Positions 36,268 through 49,302 of a stretch of DNA of 64,000 nt are shown one piece after another. The first letter of the stretch is position 1. Every line of letters starts with the position of its first letter. The DNA lies in the NCBI RefSeq assembly GCF_004363655.1, contig NZ_SNZH01000001.1, positions 334,451 through 398,450 on the forward strand, read 5' to 3'. The notes under the pieces are model-generated. The model had not been told where the DNA came from and made no database searches. It saw only the letters and a program-made list of their open reading frames with translations. The position numbers were made by a program, and so were the translations under genes. This stretch comes from Tahibacter aquaticus. Its GTDB lineage: Bacteria; Pseudomonadota; Gammaproteobacteria; Xanthomonadales; Rhodanobacteraceae.

Positions 36268-36951
36268 TCAATCCTCGACGTGCGCCTGGCGCTGCAGGAT
36301 GGCGGAGAACTCTTCGGTGAAGGTATCGAAGCGCGTAGCGACACGCTCGACCTTGTTGGAATAGCGGTTGTAGGCCCAGGAAGCCGGGATGGCCGCGATC
36401 AGGCCCATGGCGGTGGCGACCAGGGCTTCGGAAATACCGGGCGCGACGCTGGCGATGGTCGCTTCCTTCAACGTGGCCAGGCCCTGGAATGAGATCATGA
36501 TGCCGTAGACGGTACCGAGCAGGCCGACGTAGGGGCTGATCGAGCCGACATTGGCAAGAAATTCCAGATTGCCTTCGAGGCGATCGATCTCGCGCGTCTG
36601 GGCGACGCGCATGGCACGCTGGGCGCCTTCGAGCAGGGTACGCGGGTCGACCCCGCGGCGCTGGCGCTGGCGCGCGAACTCTCGGAAGCCCGCCTCGAAG
36701 ATGCCTTCGATGCCACTGATCTGTCCGCCACGGCCGGTCACTTCGCGGAACAGCGCGGCCAGATCCGCGCCGGACCAGAAGCGCTCTTCGAATTCGTTCG
36801 CGCCGGTCAGCGCCGTCTTCAGCATGGTGTGCTTGCGGAAGATGATGCCCCAGGACAGGAACGAGAACGCCAGCAGCACCAGCATGACGAACTTGACGAA
36901 CAGGCTTGCGTGCAGGACCAGCTGCCAAATATTCAAATCACCAGCGTTCAT
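36268..36951 (-). CDS. tolQ: Tol-Pal proton-channel subunit TolQ
   Basis: 227 residues with three membrane helices (about 14-36, 135-157, 170-190), the MotA/TolQ/ExbB pattern. Phrases VGSISPYVGLLGTVYGIM and ISEALVATAMGLIAAIPA are family signatures. TolQ and TolR form the proton channel of the Tol-Pal machine at the division septum. Its ATG overlaps the ybgC stop (ATGA), so translation of the two is coupled. Confidence 0.97.
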   Translation of the reverse strand: MNAGDLNIWQLVLHASLFVKFVMLVLLAFSFLSWGIIFRKHTMLKTALTGANEFEERFWSGADLAALFREVTGRGGQISGIEGIFEAGFREFARQRQRRGVDPRTLLEGAQRAMRVAQTREIDRLEGNLEFLANVGSISPYVGLLGTVYGIMISFQGLATLKEATIASVAPGISEALVATAMGLIAAIPASWAYNRYSNKVERVATRFDTFTEEFSAILQRQAHVED

Positions 36952-37361
36952 GCCTTGGAAATCTCCGCAAACAAGCCGTCGGGAATGGGACGTGGACGGA
37001 AACCCGCTGCAGCGACACAGGCGGCGCGCACGCGCGCCTGCACCAGTACTACCGCATCGGACTCGCGCAGGATCTGTTGCTGGAACACCAGGCTGGCCGG
37101 ACGCCGTTCCACCAGCGCCACGGTAACACCCAGCAGATCGTCGAGCCGCGCCGGTTTCTCGAAACCGATCGCAAGATCGCGCACCACGAAGACCAGGTTA
37201 TTGTCCTTGCGCAGCCCCTCCTGCTCAATACCGAGATGACGCAGGTACTCGGTACGGGCTCGCTCGAGGAAACGCAGGTAGCTCGCATGGTAGACCACCC
37301 CGCCCGCATCCGTGTCTTCCCAATACACTCGGACAGACCAGCGGAACTGAGCAGCGACCAT
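36948..37361 (-). CDS. ybgC: Tol-Pal-associated acyl-CoA thioesterase YbgC
   Basis: 137 residues from ATG 37361 with AAGGA at good spacing; the longer upstream frame is not needed. The hot-dog fold thioesterase motif is intact: VYWEDTDAGGVVYHASYLRF with the catalytic Asp, then FLERARTEYLR. YbgC hydrolyses acyl-CoAs in the cytoplasm and by location is linked to the Tol-Pal operon, which it opens here. A 116-bp gap separates it from ruvB. Confidence 0.94.
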   Translation of the reverse strand: MVAAQFRWSVRVYWEDTDAGGVVYHASYLRFLERARTEYLRHLGIEQEGLRKDNNLVFVVRDLAIGFEKPARLDDLLGVTVALVERRPASLVFQQQILRESDAVVLVQARVRAACVAAAGFRPRPIPDGLFAEISKA

Positions 37362-37477
37362 GACGCATCCTTGGACGGGGACAGTGCCGCCGGACAACAG
37401 CGACGGTGATTTCTGCGCGCAAAACGAGGCGGCGATCATAGCTGGCCGCGCCTGAACACGGCCGCACCCAGGTATCG

Positions 37478-38515
37478 CTAGGGCTCAGCCCCGAACAGAT
37501 CCGGCGCCTGATCGGCCCGCCGCGGCGGCTTCAGGCCAAAATGCTGATAGGCCCGCGCGGTCACCATGCGGCCGCGCGCGGTGCGCACCAGGTAGCCCTG
37601 CTGGATCAGATAGGGCTCCAGCACATCTTCGATAGTGCCGCGCTCTTCCGACAACGCCGCAGCCAGCGACTCAGCCCCGACAGGACCGCCGTCGAAACTT
37701 TCCATGATGGTGCGCAGCAGGCGCCGGTCGAGTGCGTCGAAGCCTTCGGGGTCGACCTTGAGCATGTCCATCGCCGCCTTGGCGACATCGAGCGTGATGA
37801 CGCCACCGGCGCGCACCTCGGCAAAGTCACGAGCCCGGCGCAGCAGGCGGTTGGCAATGCGCGGCGTACCGCGGGAACGCCGTGCGATCTCGGCCGCGCC
37901 GGCCGGCTCGCAGGGAATGCCGAGGATGCGCGACGAGCGCCGCACGATCGCGCCGAGCTCCTCCGGCGTATAGAACTCCAGCCGCTGCACGATGCCGAAG
38001 CGGTCGCGCAGCGGACTGGTGAGCAGGCCGGCGCGGGTGGTTGCGCCGATCAGGGTAAACGGCGGCAGGTCGAGCTTGATCGAACGGGCAGCTGGCCCTT
38101 CACCGATCATGATGTCGATCTGGAAGTCTTCCATGGCCGGATACAGCACTTCCTCGACCACGGGCGACAGCCGGTGGATCTCGTCGACGAACAGCACGTC
38201 GTGGGGCTGCAGGTTGGTCAGCAGCGCCGCCAGGTCGCCGGCACGCTCGATCACCGGCCCCGAGGTCGTGCGCAGGTTCACGCCCATCTCGTTGGCAATC
38301 ACGTGGGCGAGGGTGGTCTTGCCCAGGCCGGGCGGGCCGAAGATCAGAACGTGGTCCAGCGCACCGGCGCGCCGGCGTGCTGCCTCGATGTAGATGCTCA
38401 GCTGCTCGCGCGCGGCCTGCTGGCCCAGGTACTCGGCCAGGCGCTGCGGCCGGATCGAGGCTTCCAGCAATTCGTCCTCGCGCGTGGATGCGCTGGAGCT
38501 GACGCGATCGTTCAT
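37478..38515 (-). CDS. ruvB: Holliday-junction helicase motor RuvB
   Basis: 345 residues from ATG 38515 with AGGTGG upstream. It is an AAA+ motor with Walker [10 protein letters not shown] (60-68), Walker [10 protein letters not shown], sensor TTRAG and the Arg finger region [10 protein letters not shown]. The C-terminal winged helix ([20 protein letters not shown]) binds DNA. RuvB hexamers drive branch migration with RuvA. It is separated from ruvA by the kup gene, although both are on the same strand. Confidence 0.97.
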   Translation of the reverse strand: MNDRVSSSASTREDELLEASIRPQRLAEYLGQQAAREQLSIYIEAARRRAGALDHVLIFGPPGLGKTTLAHVIANEMGVNLRTTSGPVIERAGDLAALLTNLQPHDVLFVDEIHRLSPVVEEVLYPAMEDFQIDIMIGEGPAARSIKLDLPPFTLIGATTRAGLLTSPLRDRFGIVQRLEFYTPEELGAIVRRSSRILGIPCEPAGAAEIARRSRGTPRIANRLLRRARDFAEVRAGGVITLDVAKAAMDMLKVDPEGFDALDRRLLRTIMESFDGGPVGAESLAAALSEERGTIEDVLEPYLIQQGYLVRTARGRMVTARAYQHFGLKPPRRADQAPDLFGAEP

Positions 38516-38576
38516 CGTTCCACCTGTATACGAATTACCGCAGCGCCGCGGCCGTGCGCACTGCCCTGGCCAGGCA

Positions 38577-40454
38577 TCAGATCTCCACCTGCGTGCCCAG
38601 CTCGATGAGGCGATTGCCGGGAATCTGAAAGAACGCCGTCGCCGGCAAGGCGTTGCGCTGCATGAAGGCAAACAGCTTGTCGCGCCATTTCGGCATGCCG
38701 CGGTTGTCGGTCGCGACGATACTTTCGCGGCTGAGGAAGAACGTGGTGTCCATCATGTCGAATACCAGCCCGGCCTTCTCGCACTTGGCCAGCATGTCGG
38801 GCACATCGGGGTCTTCGGCAAAGCCGTAGCGGATGGTCAGCTGGTGGAATTCGTGCCCCAGTGCAATCAGCTCGATGCGCTCTTCCGGCTCAGCCGTAGG
38901 CGTTTCCAGCCATTCCACCGTCAGTACCACGTTCTGCTCGTGCAGCACCTTGTTGTGCTTGAGGTTGTGCAGCAAGGCGTGCGGCACGGCATCGATCTGC
39001 GCGGTCAGGAATACCGCCTGCCCTGGCACGCGCAGCGGCGGATGTTCGGCGATGGATTCGATGAACGGGCGCAGAGCGAGTCCGGCGTTCTTCAGTTCGC
39101 GGATGACCAGATCGCGGCCACGGCGCCAGGTCGTCATCACGGTGAACACGACCAGGCCCAGCACCAGGGGGAACCAGCCGCCATGCTCCACTTTTTCCAG
39201 ATTGGCGCCGAGGAAGGCCAGGTCGACGGCGAGGAACAAGCCGCCCAGCGCCGCCACGTGCCAGCGCTGCCAGGCCCAGATGCGCCGCGCCACGATCATC
39301 ACCAGCACCGAGTCGATGGTCATGGTGCCAATCACCGCGATGCCGTAGGCCGCCGCCAGATTGGTCGAGCTGTGGAAGCCGATCACCACCGCAACGGTGA
39401 GTACCAGCAGCACGCGGTTGAGCCCGGGCAGGTAGATCTGGCCCATGGTTTCGCGCGAGGTATGCACCACTTCCATGCGCGGCAGATAGCCCAGCTGTAT
39501 CGCCTGGCGCGTGACCGAGAAGGCGCCGGAGATCACCGCCTGCGAAGCGATCACCGCCGCCATTGTCGCCAGTGCGATCATCGGGTAGAGCAGCACCGGC
39601 GGTACCAGCAGGTAGAACGGATTCTGCGCCGCGGCCGGATCGGCCAGCAGCAAGGCACCCTGCCCCAGATAATTGAGCATCAATGCCGGCAGCACGAAAG
39701 CGAACCAGGCGCGGCGGATCGGCCGCTTGCCGAAATGCCCCATGTCCGCATACAGCGCCTCGGCGCCGGTCAGCGCCAGGATGACCGAGGCCAGTGCGAA
39801 GAAACCGACGCGGCCGTTCTCGTAGAAGAACTCCATCGCGTAGTAGGGATTCAGTGCGTTCAATACCTGCGGCGCATCGATGATCTTGATCACGCCCAGC
39901 ACGGCCAGCGCCAGGAACCAGATCACCATGATCGGCGCGAACACGCGTGCCACCTTGGCTGTGCCGTTGCGCTGCAGTGCAAACAGCGCGATCAGCACCA
40001 CGACCGCAATCGGCACGACGAAACGGTCCAGCGCCGGCGTGGCCACCTTGAGGCCTTCCACCGCCGACAGCACCGACATGGCCGGCGTGATCACGCTGTC
40101 GCCGAAGAACAGGGCCGCGCCGAACAGGCCCAGCACCATGATGATCCAGCGCGCACGGGCGCTGGATCGCACGCCGCGGTGCGCCAGCGTGGTCAGGGCC
40201 ATGATGCCGCCCTCGCCCTTGTTGTCCGCCGACATGATGAAAGTGGCGTATTTGATCGACACCACCACGATCAGCGACCAGAAGATCAGTGACAGCACGC
40301 CAAGGACGTTGTCGGGCGTAACCGCCACGCCGTGCGGGCCGAAGGCTTCTTTCAGTGTGTAAAGCGGGCTGGTGCCGATGTCGCCGTAGACGACGCCGAT
40401 CGCGCCCAGCGCCAGGGCATACAGATTCTTATTGCCGTGCTCTTGGCTGCTCAT
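38577..40454 (-). CDS. kup: Low-affinity potassium:proton symporter Kup
   Basis: 625 residues, typical length. It opens with [20 protein letters not shown], the Kup signature, then about 12 membrane helices to about residue 450, and a cytoplasmic C-terminal domain (about 470-625). Kup imports K+ with H+ and matters under acid or hyperosmotic conditions in studied bacteria. It lies between ruvA (36 bases upstream) and ruvB (61 bases downstream) on the same strand, so it may be co-transcribed with DNA-repair genes. No K+-specific regulatory element was recognised. Confidence 0.96.
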   Translation of the reverse strand: MSSQEHGNKNLYALALGAIGVVYGDIGTSPLYTLKEAFGPHGVAVTPDNVLGVLSLIFWSLIVVVSIKYATFIMSADNKGEGGIMALTTLAHRGVRSSARARWIIMVLGLFGAALFFGDSVITPAMSVLSAVEGLKVATPALDRFVVPIAVVVLIALFALQRNGTAKVARVFAPIMVIWFLALAVLGVIKIIDAPQVLNALNPYYAMEFFYENGRVGFFALASVILALTGAEALYADMGHFGKRPIRRAWFAFVLPALMLNYLGQGALLLADPAAAQNPFYLLVPPVLLYPMIALATMAAVIASQAVISGAFSVTRQAIQLGYLPRMEVVHTSRETMGQIYLPGLNRVLLVLTVAVVIGFHSSTNLAAAYGIAVIGTMTIDSVLVMIVARRIWAWQRWHVAALGGLFLAVDLAFLGANLEKVEHGGWFPLVLGLVVFTVMTTWRRGRDLVIRELKNAGLALRPFIESIAEHPPLRVPGQAVFLTAQIDAVPHALLHNLKHNKVLHEQNVVLTVEWLETPTAEPEERIELIALGHEFHQLTIRYGFAEDPDVPDMLAKCEKAGLVFDMMDTTFFLSRESIVATDNRGMPKWRDKLFAFMQRNALPATAFFQIPGNRLIELGTQVEI

Positions 40455-40489
40455 GGGGAAGGCATCGAAAAAAAGGGAAATGTAGAGCT

Positions 40490-41083
40490 TCAGCGCAGCG
40501 CGGCGCGCAACGCCTTGCGAATGATCGCTTCGGCTGTGTCGCCGGGGGCTGACGCGTCCTTGACCAGGCGGCTGACCTCGGCTGGCTTGTAGCCCAGCTG
40601 CTGCAGCGCGACGCTGGCTTCGGCGACGGGGTCGTGGGGCACGGCACCGCCAAGGCTGATACCGGCAATGCCACCGCCGAGGCCGTCTACACGATCGCGC
40701 AGCTCGACGATGATGCGTTCGGCGGTCTTCTTGCCGATGCCGGGAATGCGCGTCAGCGCGGCGATGTCACCGGTCTGTACAAGGCGCGAAAACTCTTCCA
40801 CCGAGGCGCCGGAAAGAATCGCCAGGGCGATCTTCGCGCCGATGCCGCTGACCTTCTGCACGGTGCGGAACAGCAGCCGCTCGCTTTCGCGCAGAAAGCC
40901 GTACAGCGCGACCGAATCTTCCTTGACCGCATAGTGCGTGCACAGGGTCACTTCGCGGCCGACCTCGGGCAGGTCGTAGAACGTGGACATCGGCGCTTCC
41001 AGCTCGTAGCCCACGCCGTTGACGTCGATCAGCAGCCAGGGCGGCTGCTTGCTCGCGAGTACGCCTTTGAGTCGACCAATCAT
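40490..41083 (-). CDS. ruvA: Holliday-junction branch-migration subunit RuvA
   Basis: 197 residues from ATG 41083, overlapping the ruvC stop (ATGA). It has an N-terminal OB fold ([21 protein letters not shown]) and a double helix-hairpin-helix region ([29 protein letters not shown]). A flexible linker leads to the C-terminal domain that contacts RuvB ([16 protein letters not shown]). Tetramers clamp the Holliday junction and guide RuvB. Confidence 0.97.
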   Translation of the reverse strand: MIGRLKGVLASKQPPWLLIDVNGVGYELEAPMSTFYDLPEVGREVTLCTHYAVKEDSVALYGFLRESERLLFRTVQKVSGIGAKIALAILSGASVEEFSRLVQTGDIAALTRIPGIGKKTAERIIVELRDRVDGLGGGIAGISLGGAVPHDPVAEASVALQQLGYKPAEVSRLVKDASAPGDTAEAIIRKALRAALR

Positions 41084-41598
41084 CGCCTGCGCCTCCATGC
41101 GGTGCGCGGTATGCCGATACGTTGCGTCGTCGCCCGGGTATGCGCGTGCGTCAGCGCAATAGCCAGGGCATCGGCCGCATCGGCCTGGAGTTTACCCGGC
41201 AATTGCAGCAGCACGCCGACCATATGCTGGATCTGGCTCTTGTCCGCCGCGCCGCCGCCGACCACGGCCTGCTTGATTTCCTTGGGGGCGTATTCGGCCA
41301 CGCTGAGATTGCGATGCACGACAGCGCAGATCGCCGCGCCGCGCGCCTGCCCCAGCTTCAGCGCGGAATCGGCGTTCTTCGCCATGAAGACGCGTTCGAT
41401 AGCCACTTCGGTCGGCTGGTGCGCTTCGATCACCGCGCCTATTTCGTCGAAGATCTGCTTCAGGCGCAGGGCGAAGCTGTCGTTGGCGAGCAGGTTGATC
41501 GCCGCATGGAAGATGTGGCGCGCATTGCCCTGGGCATCGGTTTCGATCACGCCGACGCCAGTGCGCTGCGAGCCCGGATCGATGCCCAGGATGCGCAT
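41080..41598 (-). CDS. ruvC: Crossover-junction endonuclease RuvC
   Basis: 172 residues from ATG 41598. Catalytic acidic residues are in place: D7 ([10 protein letters not shown]), E68 (VAIERVF) and the Asp pair in [12 protein letters not shown]. RuvC cuts Holliday junctions after RuvAB migration. Translation is coupled to ruvA by a 4-base overlap. It follows the hydrolase gene by 56 bases. Confidence 0.97.
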   Translation of the reverse strand: MRILGIDPGSQRTGVGVIETDAQGNARHIFHAAINLLANDSFALRLKQIFDEIGAVIEAHQPTEVAIERVFMAKNADSALKLGQARGAAICAVVHRNLSVAEYAPKEIKQAVVGGGAADKSQIQHMVGVLLQLPGKLQADAADALAIALTHAHTRATTQRIGIPRTAWRRRR

Positions 41599-41654
41599 CG
41601 GCGGCAGGGCCGTGTTGGTGGGCGCAACCCACTGGCGCACGCCGATCAGGACGG

Positions 41655-42293
41655 TCAAGACGGCATTGCCTCGTTGTGGAAATTTCCCGAACGCAGAAAA
41701 TTCACGGTCAGCCTGGCCGCTTCGCGCGACAAGGTTAGGCCGGTATGCGAGGTATCCACGGCGCAGTGCGCACTGGCACCGGGCCAGCGTGTTTCGGACA
41801 GGCCGACGGTGCCGTCGTTGGGCTCGTCGAACACGCCAGCCAGCTGGCCCAGACCGAAGGCGCGCGTACCGGCGATGACGCCGACGCTGGCCGCCGGCCT
41901 GGCCTCGCCCAGCCCCTTGCACAGCGGATCGCGGCTGCCGCCGAGAATGCGCGGTCCCAGCGGCCAGCGCTCGACGCGACGCGCCACCGCACTGCCGTTC
42001 AAGGGCGAGCCCAGGCAGACGATACGGCCGCTGAGTCCCTGCGGCAGGCGCTGCAGACTTTGCAGGGCGAGCAGGCCGCCCATGCTGTGGCCAACCAGAT
42101 GTACTGTGCTTGCACGCTGCGCCTGCACGCGCCGGCACAGGCGTTCGACACCGCGCTCGCCGCGGCCGAATACGCTGGCATAGTCGAACAGTTCGGTATG
42201 GAAGCCGGCTTCGCGCAGCCGCCGGCGCAAGACCAGCAGGCTGAATGCGCGCATCCAGACGCCGTGGACCAGGATCACTGCCTCGTCACTCAT
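41655..42293 (-). CDS. Alpha/beta hydrolase (lipase/thioesterase-like)
   Basis: 212 residues from ATG 42293. The opening [14 protein letters not shown] places the HG oxyanion motif, the nucleophile elbow is GHSMGG, and a late Asp/His region (DGTVGLSET, then HTGL) supplies the rest of the triad. The short size and PGAP1/lipase-like look suggest an esterase acting on acyl esters. No signal peptide is seen, so it is cytoplasmic. It lies between aspS and ruvC on the same strand and is probably co-transcribed. The substrate cannot be told from sequence. Confidence 0.85.
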   Translation of the reverse strand: MSDEAVILVHGVWMRAFSLLVLRRRLREAGFHTELFDYASVFGRGERGVERLCRRVQAQRASTVHLVGHSMGGLLALQSLQRLPQGLSGRIVCLGSPLNGSAVARRVERWPLGPRILGGSRDPLCKGLGEARPAASVGVIAGTRAFGLGQLAGVFDEPNDGTVGLSETRWPGASAHCAVDTSHTGLTLSREAARLTVNFLRSGNFHNEAMPS

Positions 42294-42346
42294 GCGCGCA
42301 TCCTGCTCGTGCTGCGGCCTGCCATGCAAGCCGCGGCCGTTTCATC

Positions 42347-44119
42347 TCAGCTCTTCACCGGCTTGACCACGCGCACGTGCAATTCCTGCAACTGCGCTTC
42401 GGGCACGCTGGACGGCGCCGAGGTCAGCAGGCATTGCGCGCTGGCGGTCTTGGGGAAGGCGATCACGTCGCGGATCGACTCGGTTCCCGCCATCAGCGCG
42501 GCGATGCGATCGATACCGAACGCAATGCCGCCGTGCGGCGGTGCGCCGTATTTGAGCGCATCGAGCAGGAAGCCGAACTTGGCCTCGGCTTCTTCCGCGC
42601 CGATGCCGAGCAGCTCGAACACGGTGCTCTGCATTTCCGGCCGGTGGATACGGATGGAGCCGCCGCCGATCTCGTTGCCGTTGAGCACCATGTCGTAGCC
42701 GCGCGACACCGAAATCGCCGCATTCGCGCGCAGGTCGGAGACATCGTCGACCTTGGGCGCGGTGAACGGATGATGCAGGGCAACGTAGCGCTTGGCGTCG
42801 AAGTCGTATTCGAACATCGGGAAATCGACTATCCAGAGTGGACGCCAGGCGTTGGCGACCAGGCCCAGGTCGCGGGCGACCTTCAGGCGCAGCGCACCGA
42901 GGAAATCACTGACCGTCTTGTAGGGGCCGGCGCCGAAGAAGATCACGTCGCCGGTCTGCGCGCCGACCGCGGCGAAGATGGCCTTGATCGCATCATCGCC
43001 GAGGAATTTCACGATCGGTGAAGTCAGTCCTTCGCGCCCCTTGTCGAGGTCGTCGATGCGTATCCAGGCCAGCCCCTTGGCGCCGCACTTCTGCACGTAG
43101 ACGCCGTAGTCGTCGAGCTGCTTGCGCGTGAGTTCGGCCCCGCTGGGCACGCGCAGCGCCGCAACGCGACCGCCGATGTCATTGGCCGGACCGGAAAACA
43201 CCTTGAAGTCGCAGCTCTTCACGGCGTCCGCCACGTCGACCAGTTCCAGCTCGATGCGCAGATCGGGCTTGTCCGAACCGTAGCGGCGCATGGCCTCGGC
43301 ATAGGTCAGGCGCGGGAATTCGGCGACCAGGTCGACATCGACCACCTGCTTGAAGATGGAGCGGATCATGCCTTCGACGAAATCCTGCACATCGCGCTCG
43401 CCGACGAAGGCGAATTCCATGTCGAGCTGGGTGAATTCGGGCTGGCGGTCGGCACGCAGGTCTTCGTCGCGGAAGCAGCGCGCAATCTGGTAGTAACGGT
43501 CCATGCCGGCCATCATCAGCAGCTGCTTGAACAGCTGCGGCGACTGCGGCAAGGCGAAGAATTCGCCCGGATGCACGCGGCTGGGCACGAGATAGTCGCG
43601 CGCACCTTCGGGCGTGGCCTTGGTCAGGATCGGCGTTTCGATGTCCTGGAAGCCCTTGTCGTCCAGGTAATGGCGCAGCGCCGAGACCAGGCGCGTGCGC
43701 ATGCGCAGCTTGCGCTGCATGTCGGGGCGGCGGATATCCAGATAGCGGTAGCGCAGACGCGTGTCTTCGCCAACGCTGTCGTCCAGCATGAAAGGCAGTG
43801 GTGCCGCGGCGTTGAGGATTTCCACACTATCGGCGATCACTTCGATCTTGCCGCTGCGCAAGTTCTCGTTCACCTGGCTGGCCGGTCGCGCCTGCACCTT
43901 GCCGACGATGCGCAGGCAGTATTCGTAGCGCACGCCTTCGGCCGGCTTGAAAGCGGCCTCATTCTCCGGCTCTGCCACGCACTGGACGATGCCTTCGTGG
44001 TCGCGCAGGTCGATGAAAATCAGCTTGCCGTGGTCGCGCCGGGTATCAGCCCATCCGCACAAGGTGACGGTCTGACCGATCAGGGTCTCGTCGACGAGAC
44101 CGCAGTAATGGCTGCGCAT
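42347..44119 (-). CDS. aspS: Aspartyl-tRNA synthetase
   Basis: 590 residues from ATG 44119 ([11 protein letters not shown]), the normal bacterial length. It has an N-terminal OB anticodon-binding fold, then a class II catalytic core with motif 2 [14 protein letters not shown] and motif 3 GIDRIA, and the bacterial GAD insertion between about 290 and 420. It charges tRNA-Asp in the cytoplasm. I did not determine whether it is the discriminating or non-discriminating (Asp/Asn) type. It is first in a cluster running through the hydrolase to ruvC-ruvA. Confidence 0.97.
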   Translation of the reverse strand: MRSHYCGLVDETLIGQTVTLCGWADTRRDHGKLIFIDLRDHEGIVQCVAEPENEAAFKPAEGVRYEYCLRIVGKVQARPASQVNENLRSGKIEVIADSVEILNAAAPLPFMLDDSVGEDTRLRYRYLDIRRPDMQRKLRMRTRLVSALRHYLDDKGFQDIETPILTKATPEGARDYLVPSRVHPGEFFALPQSPQLFKQLLMMAGMDRYYQIARCFRDEDLRADRQPEFTQLDMEFAFVGERDVQDFVEGMIRSIFKQVVDVDLVAEFPRLTYAEAMRRYGSDKPDLRIELELVDVADAVKSCDFKVFSGPANDIGGRVAALRVPSGAELTRKQLDDYGVYVQKCGAKGLAWIRIDDLDKGREGLTSPIVKFLGDDAIKAIFAAVGAQTGDVIFFGAGPYKTVSDFLGALRLKVARDLGLVANAWRPLWIVDFPMFEYDFDAKRYVALHHPFTAPKVDDVSDLRANAAISVSRGYDMVLNGNEIGGGSIRIHRPEMQSTVFELLGIGAEEAEAKFGFLLDALKYGAPPHGGIAFGIDRIAALMAGTESIRDVIAFPKTASAQCLLTSAPSSVPEAQLQELHVRVVKPVKS

Positions 44120-44275
44120 ACGCTCAAGGCTCCGGAATAGACTGTCCGCCTGGCACAGGCGGAAAGGCCGGAATCCTACGGAGGAATTTGTTGCGCTGCA
44201 AACAAAAGCCGGCACTAAGGCCGCCGGGACGGATCTGTCCGTCGTTGTCGCCGCGGCCCGTTGCAGGCCCGGCGG

Positions 44276-44309
44276 CTGCCACCTTCTGCGTCTCAGCAGG
44301 AGGTGGCAG
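44276..44309 (-). terminator. Strong hairpin after the DUF3011 gene
   Basis: A 14-bp stem (44276-44289 with 44296-44309, one wobble pair) closes a 6-base loop, 31 bases past the stop at 44340. No T-run follows on the minus strand, so it may work as an imperfect terminator or as an RNA 3'-end stabiliser. Confidence 0.5.
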
Positions 44310-44339
44310 GCATTTCAGCAGGTTATTGCCGGCTGGGGA

Positions 44340-44885
44340 TCAGCGCCAACGGCGCTCCACCACGAACTCGGCAGCACAGCCCTGGTCGACCCAGACGCCG
44401 GCGCGGTTATAGCCCCAGGTACGGCCCTGGACGCAGCGCGTGCTGGAGATCTGGCGCACGAGGCGTACTTCGCCGCCACGACCGACATCGACCTGACACA
44501 TGTTGTAGCGGTAGTCGCTGCTGCGGCAGACGAAGCTGATGTCGCGGTCCCAGTCCGGACCCGGATTCCAGCCACCGCCACCACCACCGCCGTGACCACC
44601 TCCGCCGCCGCCTGCTTCGACGAAGACGCCGGAACAGCCGCGGTCTACCCAGATGCTGCCACGACGGTCGATGCCCCAGGTCTGGCCACGTACACAACTG
44701 CTGCCCGACAGCTGGCGCACCAGGCGGGCGTCGCGCCAGCCGGCATCGCAGCGGGCGTAACGGTAATTCTCGCTACGGCATTCGATCGAATCGCGACCGC
44801 CGCCCCGTTGAGCCTGGGCCACGGACGAAGTCCCCAACAATGCCCCCAGAAACAGAGCGGCTATTCCCAGCACACGCGTGATCAT
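44340..44885 (-). CDS. Exported protein with two DUF3011 domains
   Basis: 181 residues from ATG 44885, with a very good AAGGAG site. A signal peptide (to about residue 24, SSVAQA) precedes two copies of the DUF3011 unit. Each unit has C-x-S-x-(N/D)-Y-R-Y, C, RLVRQ(L/I)S, C-x-x-G-x-TWG and W-V-D-x-G-C. The copies are joined by a poly-Gly/His linker. Conserved Cys in each unit suggest disulfides outside the cytoplasm. DUF3011 has no known function. It stands between aspS and fmdB with its own ribosome site. Confidence 0.88.
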   Translation of the reverse strand: MITRVLGIAALFLGALLGTSSVAQAQRGGGRDSIECRSENYRYARCDAGWRDARLVRQLSGSSCVRGQTWGIDRRGSIWVDRGCSGVFVEAGGGGGGHGGGGGGGWNPGPDWDRDISFVCRSSDYRYNMCQVDVGRGGEVRLVRQISSTRCVQGRTWGYNRAGVWVDQGCAAEFVVERRWR

Positions 44886-44992
44886 TGCACCTTCTCCTTT
44901 GGCCAAACGCCTGCCTAGTGTAAGTGCTGAACACCTGACAGGTGCGTGAGGACCACGCTGCAGCACGGCAATGGTTCAGGCCGCAGCAAAAC

Positions 44993-45316
44993 TCAGCCCG
45001 ACGACGGCGTCGTGGTAGCAGTCGCCGGCTTGTCGCTGCTCGGCGTCGCTGCCGCGGGCTCGCTCTTGGCCGGTTCGCTCTTGGCTGCACCGCTGTCGCT
45101 GCCGCCTTCGGCCAGATTGCGCTTCTTGTCGCCGTCTTTCTTGAAATCGGTCTCGTACCAGCCCGAGCCGGCCAGCCGGAACGACGGTGCGGTCACGCGG
45201 CGACGCACGCCGGGCTTGGCGCAGGCCGGGCAGTCGGTGGGATCGGGGTCGGACAATTTCTGCAGGCGATCGAAGCGCTTGCCGCACTCGCTGCATTCGA
45301 ACTCATAGATCGGCAT
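44993..45316 (-). CDS. FmdB-type zinc-ribbon protein
   Basis: 107 residues. MPIYEFECSECGKRF is the FmdB/FmdE opening; CxxC pairs CSEC and CPAC bind zinc. The tail (residues 75-107) is a low-complexity Ser/Lys/Ala/Thr stretch. The family is often named 'regulatory protein FmdB' without clear function. In related genomes it commonly sits just upstream of aspS, as here, with the DUF3011 gene inserted between. Confidence 0.88.
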   Translation of the reverse strand: MPIYEFECSECGKRFDRLQKLSDPDPTDCPACAKPGVRRRVTAPSFRLAGSGWYETDFKKDGDKKRNLAEGGSDSGAAKSEPAKSEPAAATPSSDKPATATTTPSSG

Positions 45317-45334
45317 TGCTGCACCTGGATAGGC

Positions 45335-45360
45335 AAAAACGCGCCGCAGGAAGCGGCGCC
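45335..45360 (-). terminator. Rho-independent terminator after clpB
   Basis: On the minus strand GCGCCGC-TTCCT-GCGGCGC is followed by GTTTTT, about 60 bases after the clpB stop and before the fmdB-type gene. It ends the heat-shock transcript. Confidence 0.9.
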
Positions 45361-45417
45361 GGCCCGCATTGTGCGGACCGGCGCGGGGTTTTCAAGCAAT
45401 TTCGGCCGGACGGCGTC

Positions 45418-48021
<2,604 letters not shown>

Positions 48022-48071
48022 GGGTCACCCGGAGGAAAGAAGGAGGCCGGGTAATCCCGGCGATGGCGCAT

Positions 48072-48099
48072 GAATAAGGCCGCGGCGCGCCGATTCAAG
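48072..48099 (-). promoter_or_regulatory. Sigma-32 (heat-shock) promoter of clpB
   Basis: On the minus strand CTTGAAT (48099-48093) and CCTTATTC (48079-48072), 13 bases apart, fit the RpoH consensus CTTGAAA ... CCCCATnT at the main positions. They are placed about 50 bases before the clpB ATG. clpB is a classic RpoH target, which supports the call. Confidence 0.65.
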
Positions 48100-48177
48100 C
48101 ACAGGTGTGGCGCCCGGCAGCATTGCAGGCGGTTGGCACGGCGCGGTTACCATGGCGTTTTTGCGGCGACGTCGCTT

Positions 48178-49302
48178 ATGTCCTGGACCGTATTGCTGCT
48201 CGGCGCCTACGGCTTGTTCGGCACGCGCATCGCGCAACGCCTGGCGCGGCAGAACGGCTGGCGCCTGCTGCTGGCCGGTCGCGATGCAAGTCGCGCCCAG
48301 GCCCTGGCCGTGCGCTGCCGCGCCGATCCGGACTGCCTTGCCGAACTCGTCCCCGTCCTCGTGGATGCTCACACCGCGGGCTTCGCAGCGCTACTGCAAC
48401 GCGAACGGCCTCAGCTCGTCATTCACTGCGCCGGACCGTTCCAGCAGCAGGGCTATGCGATCGCGCAGGCCTGCCTGGAAGCCGGCGCGCACTACGTCGA
48501 TCTCGCCGACGGCCGCGACTACGTGCTCGGCTTCGGCCCGGCGCTGGATGCGCTGGCCCGCAAGTACGACCGCCTTGCTGTCACCGGCGCCAGCACCGTG
48601 CCGGGCCTGTCGGCTGCCGTCGTCGACCAGTGCCGTGGCGAATTCTCGCGCCTGGACGGCATCGACATCGGCATCAGCCCGGGCAACCGTACCGAGCGCG
48701 GGCTCGCCACCGTCGCGGCCATCCTGTCCTACGTCGGCCGCCCCCTGCCCTGGCGCGAACACGCGCGGCCGGTGGCGGTATACGGCTGGCAGGCCCTGCA
48801 ACGGCACGTCTACGCAACGCCGGTGGGGCCGCGCTGGCTGGCCGCCTGCGACGTGCCGGACCTTGCGCTGTTCGAACCGCGCTACGGCCCGCTGCAGCAT
48901 CTGCGTTTTCGCGCCGGGCTGGAACTCAAACACCTGCATTTCGGCCTTTGGCTGCTGTCCTGGCTGGTGCGAGCCGGCCTGGTGCGCGACCTGGCCCGCC
49001 ACGCGCCCACGCTCAAGCGCCTGAGCGAATGGTTCGCCCGGGACGGCAGCGAGCAAGGCGCCATGCACGTCGCACTGAGCGGCGTGGGCAATAGCGGCAG
49101 CGCGCACGAGCGCTGCTGGGAAATCATCGCCCGCGACGGCGACGGCCCGCAGATTCCGGCGACGGCCGCCGTCGTCGTCGCGATCAAACTTGCCCGTGGC
49201 GAGCTTGCCGTGCGCGGCGCGCTGCCCTGCATCGGTCTGTTCACGCTAGCCGAATGCCTGCGCTCGCTCCAGCCGTACGCGATCGAAACCCGGCTGCGCT
49301 GA
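48178..49302 (+). CDS. Saccharopine-dehydrogenase-like NAD(P)-binding protein
   Basis: 374 residues from ATG 48178. The Rossmann motif LLLGAYGLFGTRIAQRLA is followed by AGRD and HCAGPF, the pattern of saccharopine-dehydrogenase-like oxidoreductases. GASTVPGLSAAVVDQ also fits. No true lysine-pathway role is implied, because these relatives act on unknown substrates and often carry or neighbour a DUF4166 domain. Here the DUF4166 domain is 1.2 kb away, on the other strand, fused to PgeF. It is divergent from clpB. Confidence 0.8.
   Translation: MSWTVLLLGAYGLFGTRIAQRLARQNGWRLLLAGRDASRAQALAVRCRADPDCLAELVPVLVDAHTAGFAALLQRERPQLVIHCAGPFQQQGYAIAQACLEAGAHYVDLADGRDYVLGFGPALDALARKYDRLAVTGASTVPGLSAAVVDQCRGEFSRLDGIDIGISPGNRTERGLATVAAILSYVGRPLPWREHARPVAVYGWQALQRHVYATPVGPRWLAACDVPDLALFEPRYGPLQHLRFRAGLELKHLHFGLWLLSWLVRAGLVRDLARHAPTLKRLSEWFARDGSEQGAMHVALSGVGNSGSAHERCWEIIARDGDGPQIPATAAVVVAIKLARGELAVRGALPCIGLFTLAECLRSLQPYAIETRLR

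Noticed and set aside
38394-40292. 632-codon open frame opposite kup and part of ruvB
   Set aside because: It crosses the intergenic gap of two certain genes and encodes a His/Gln/Arg-rich string without domain.
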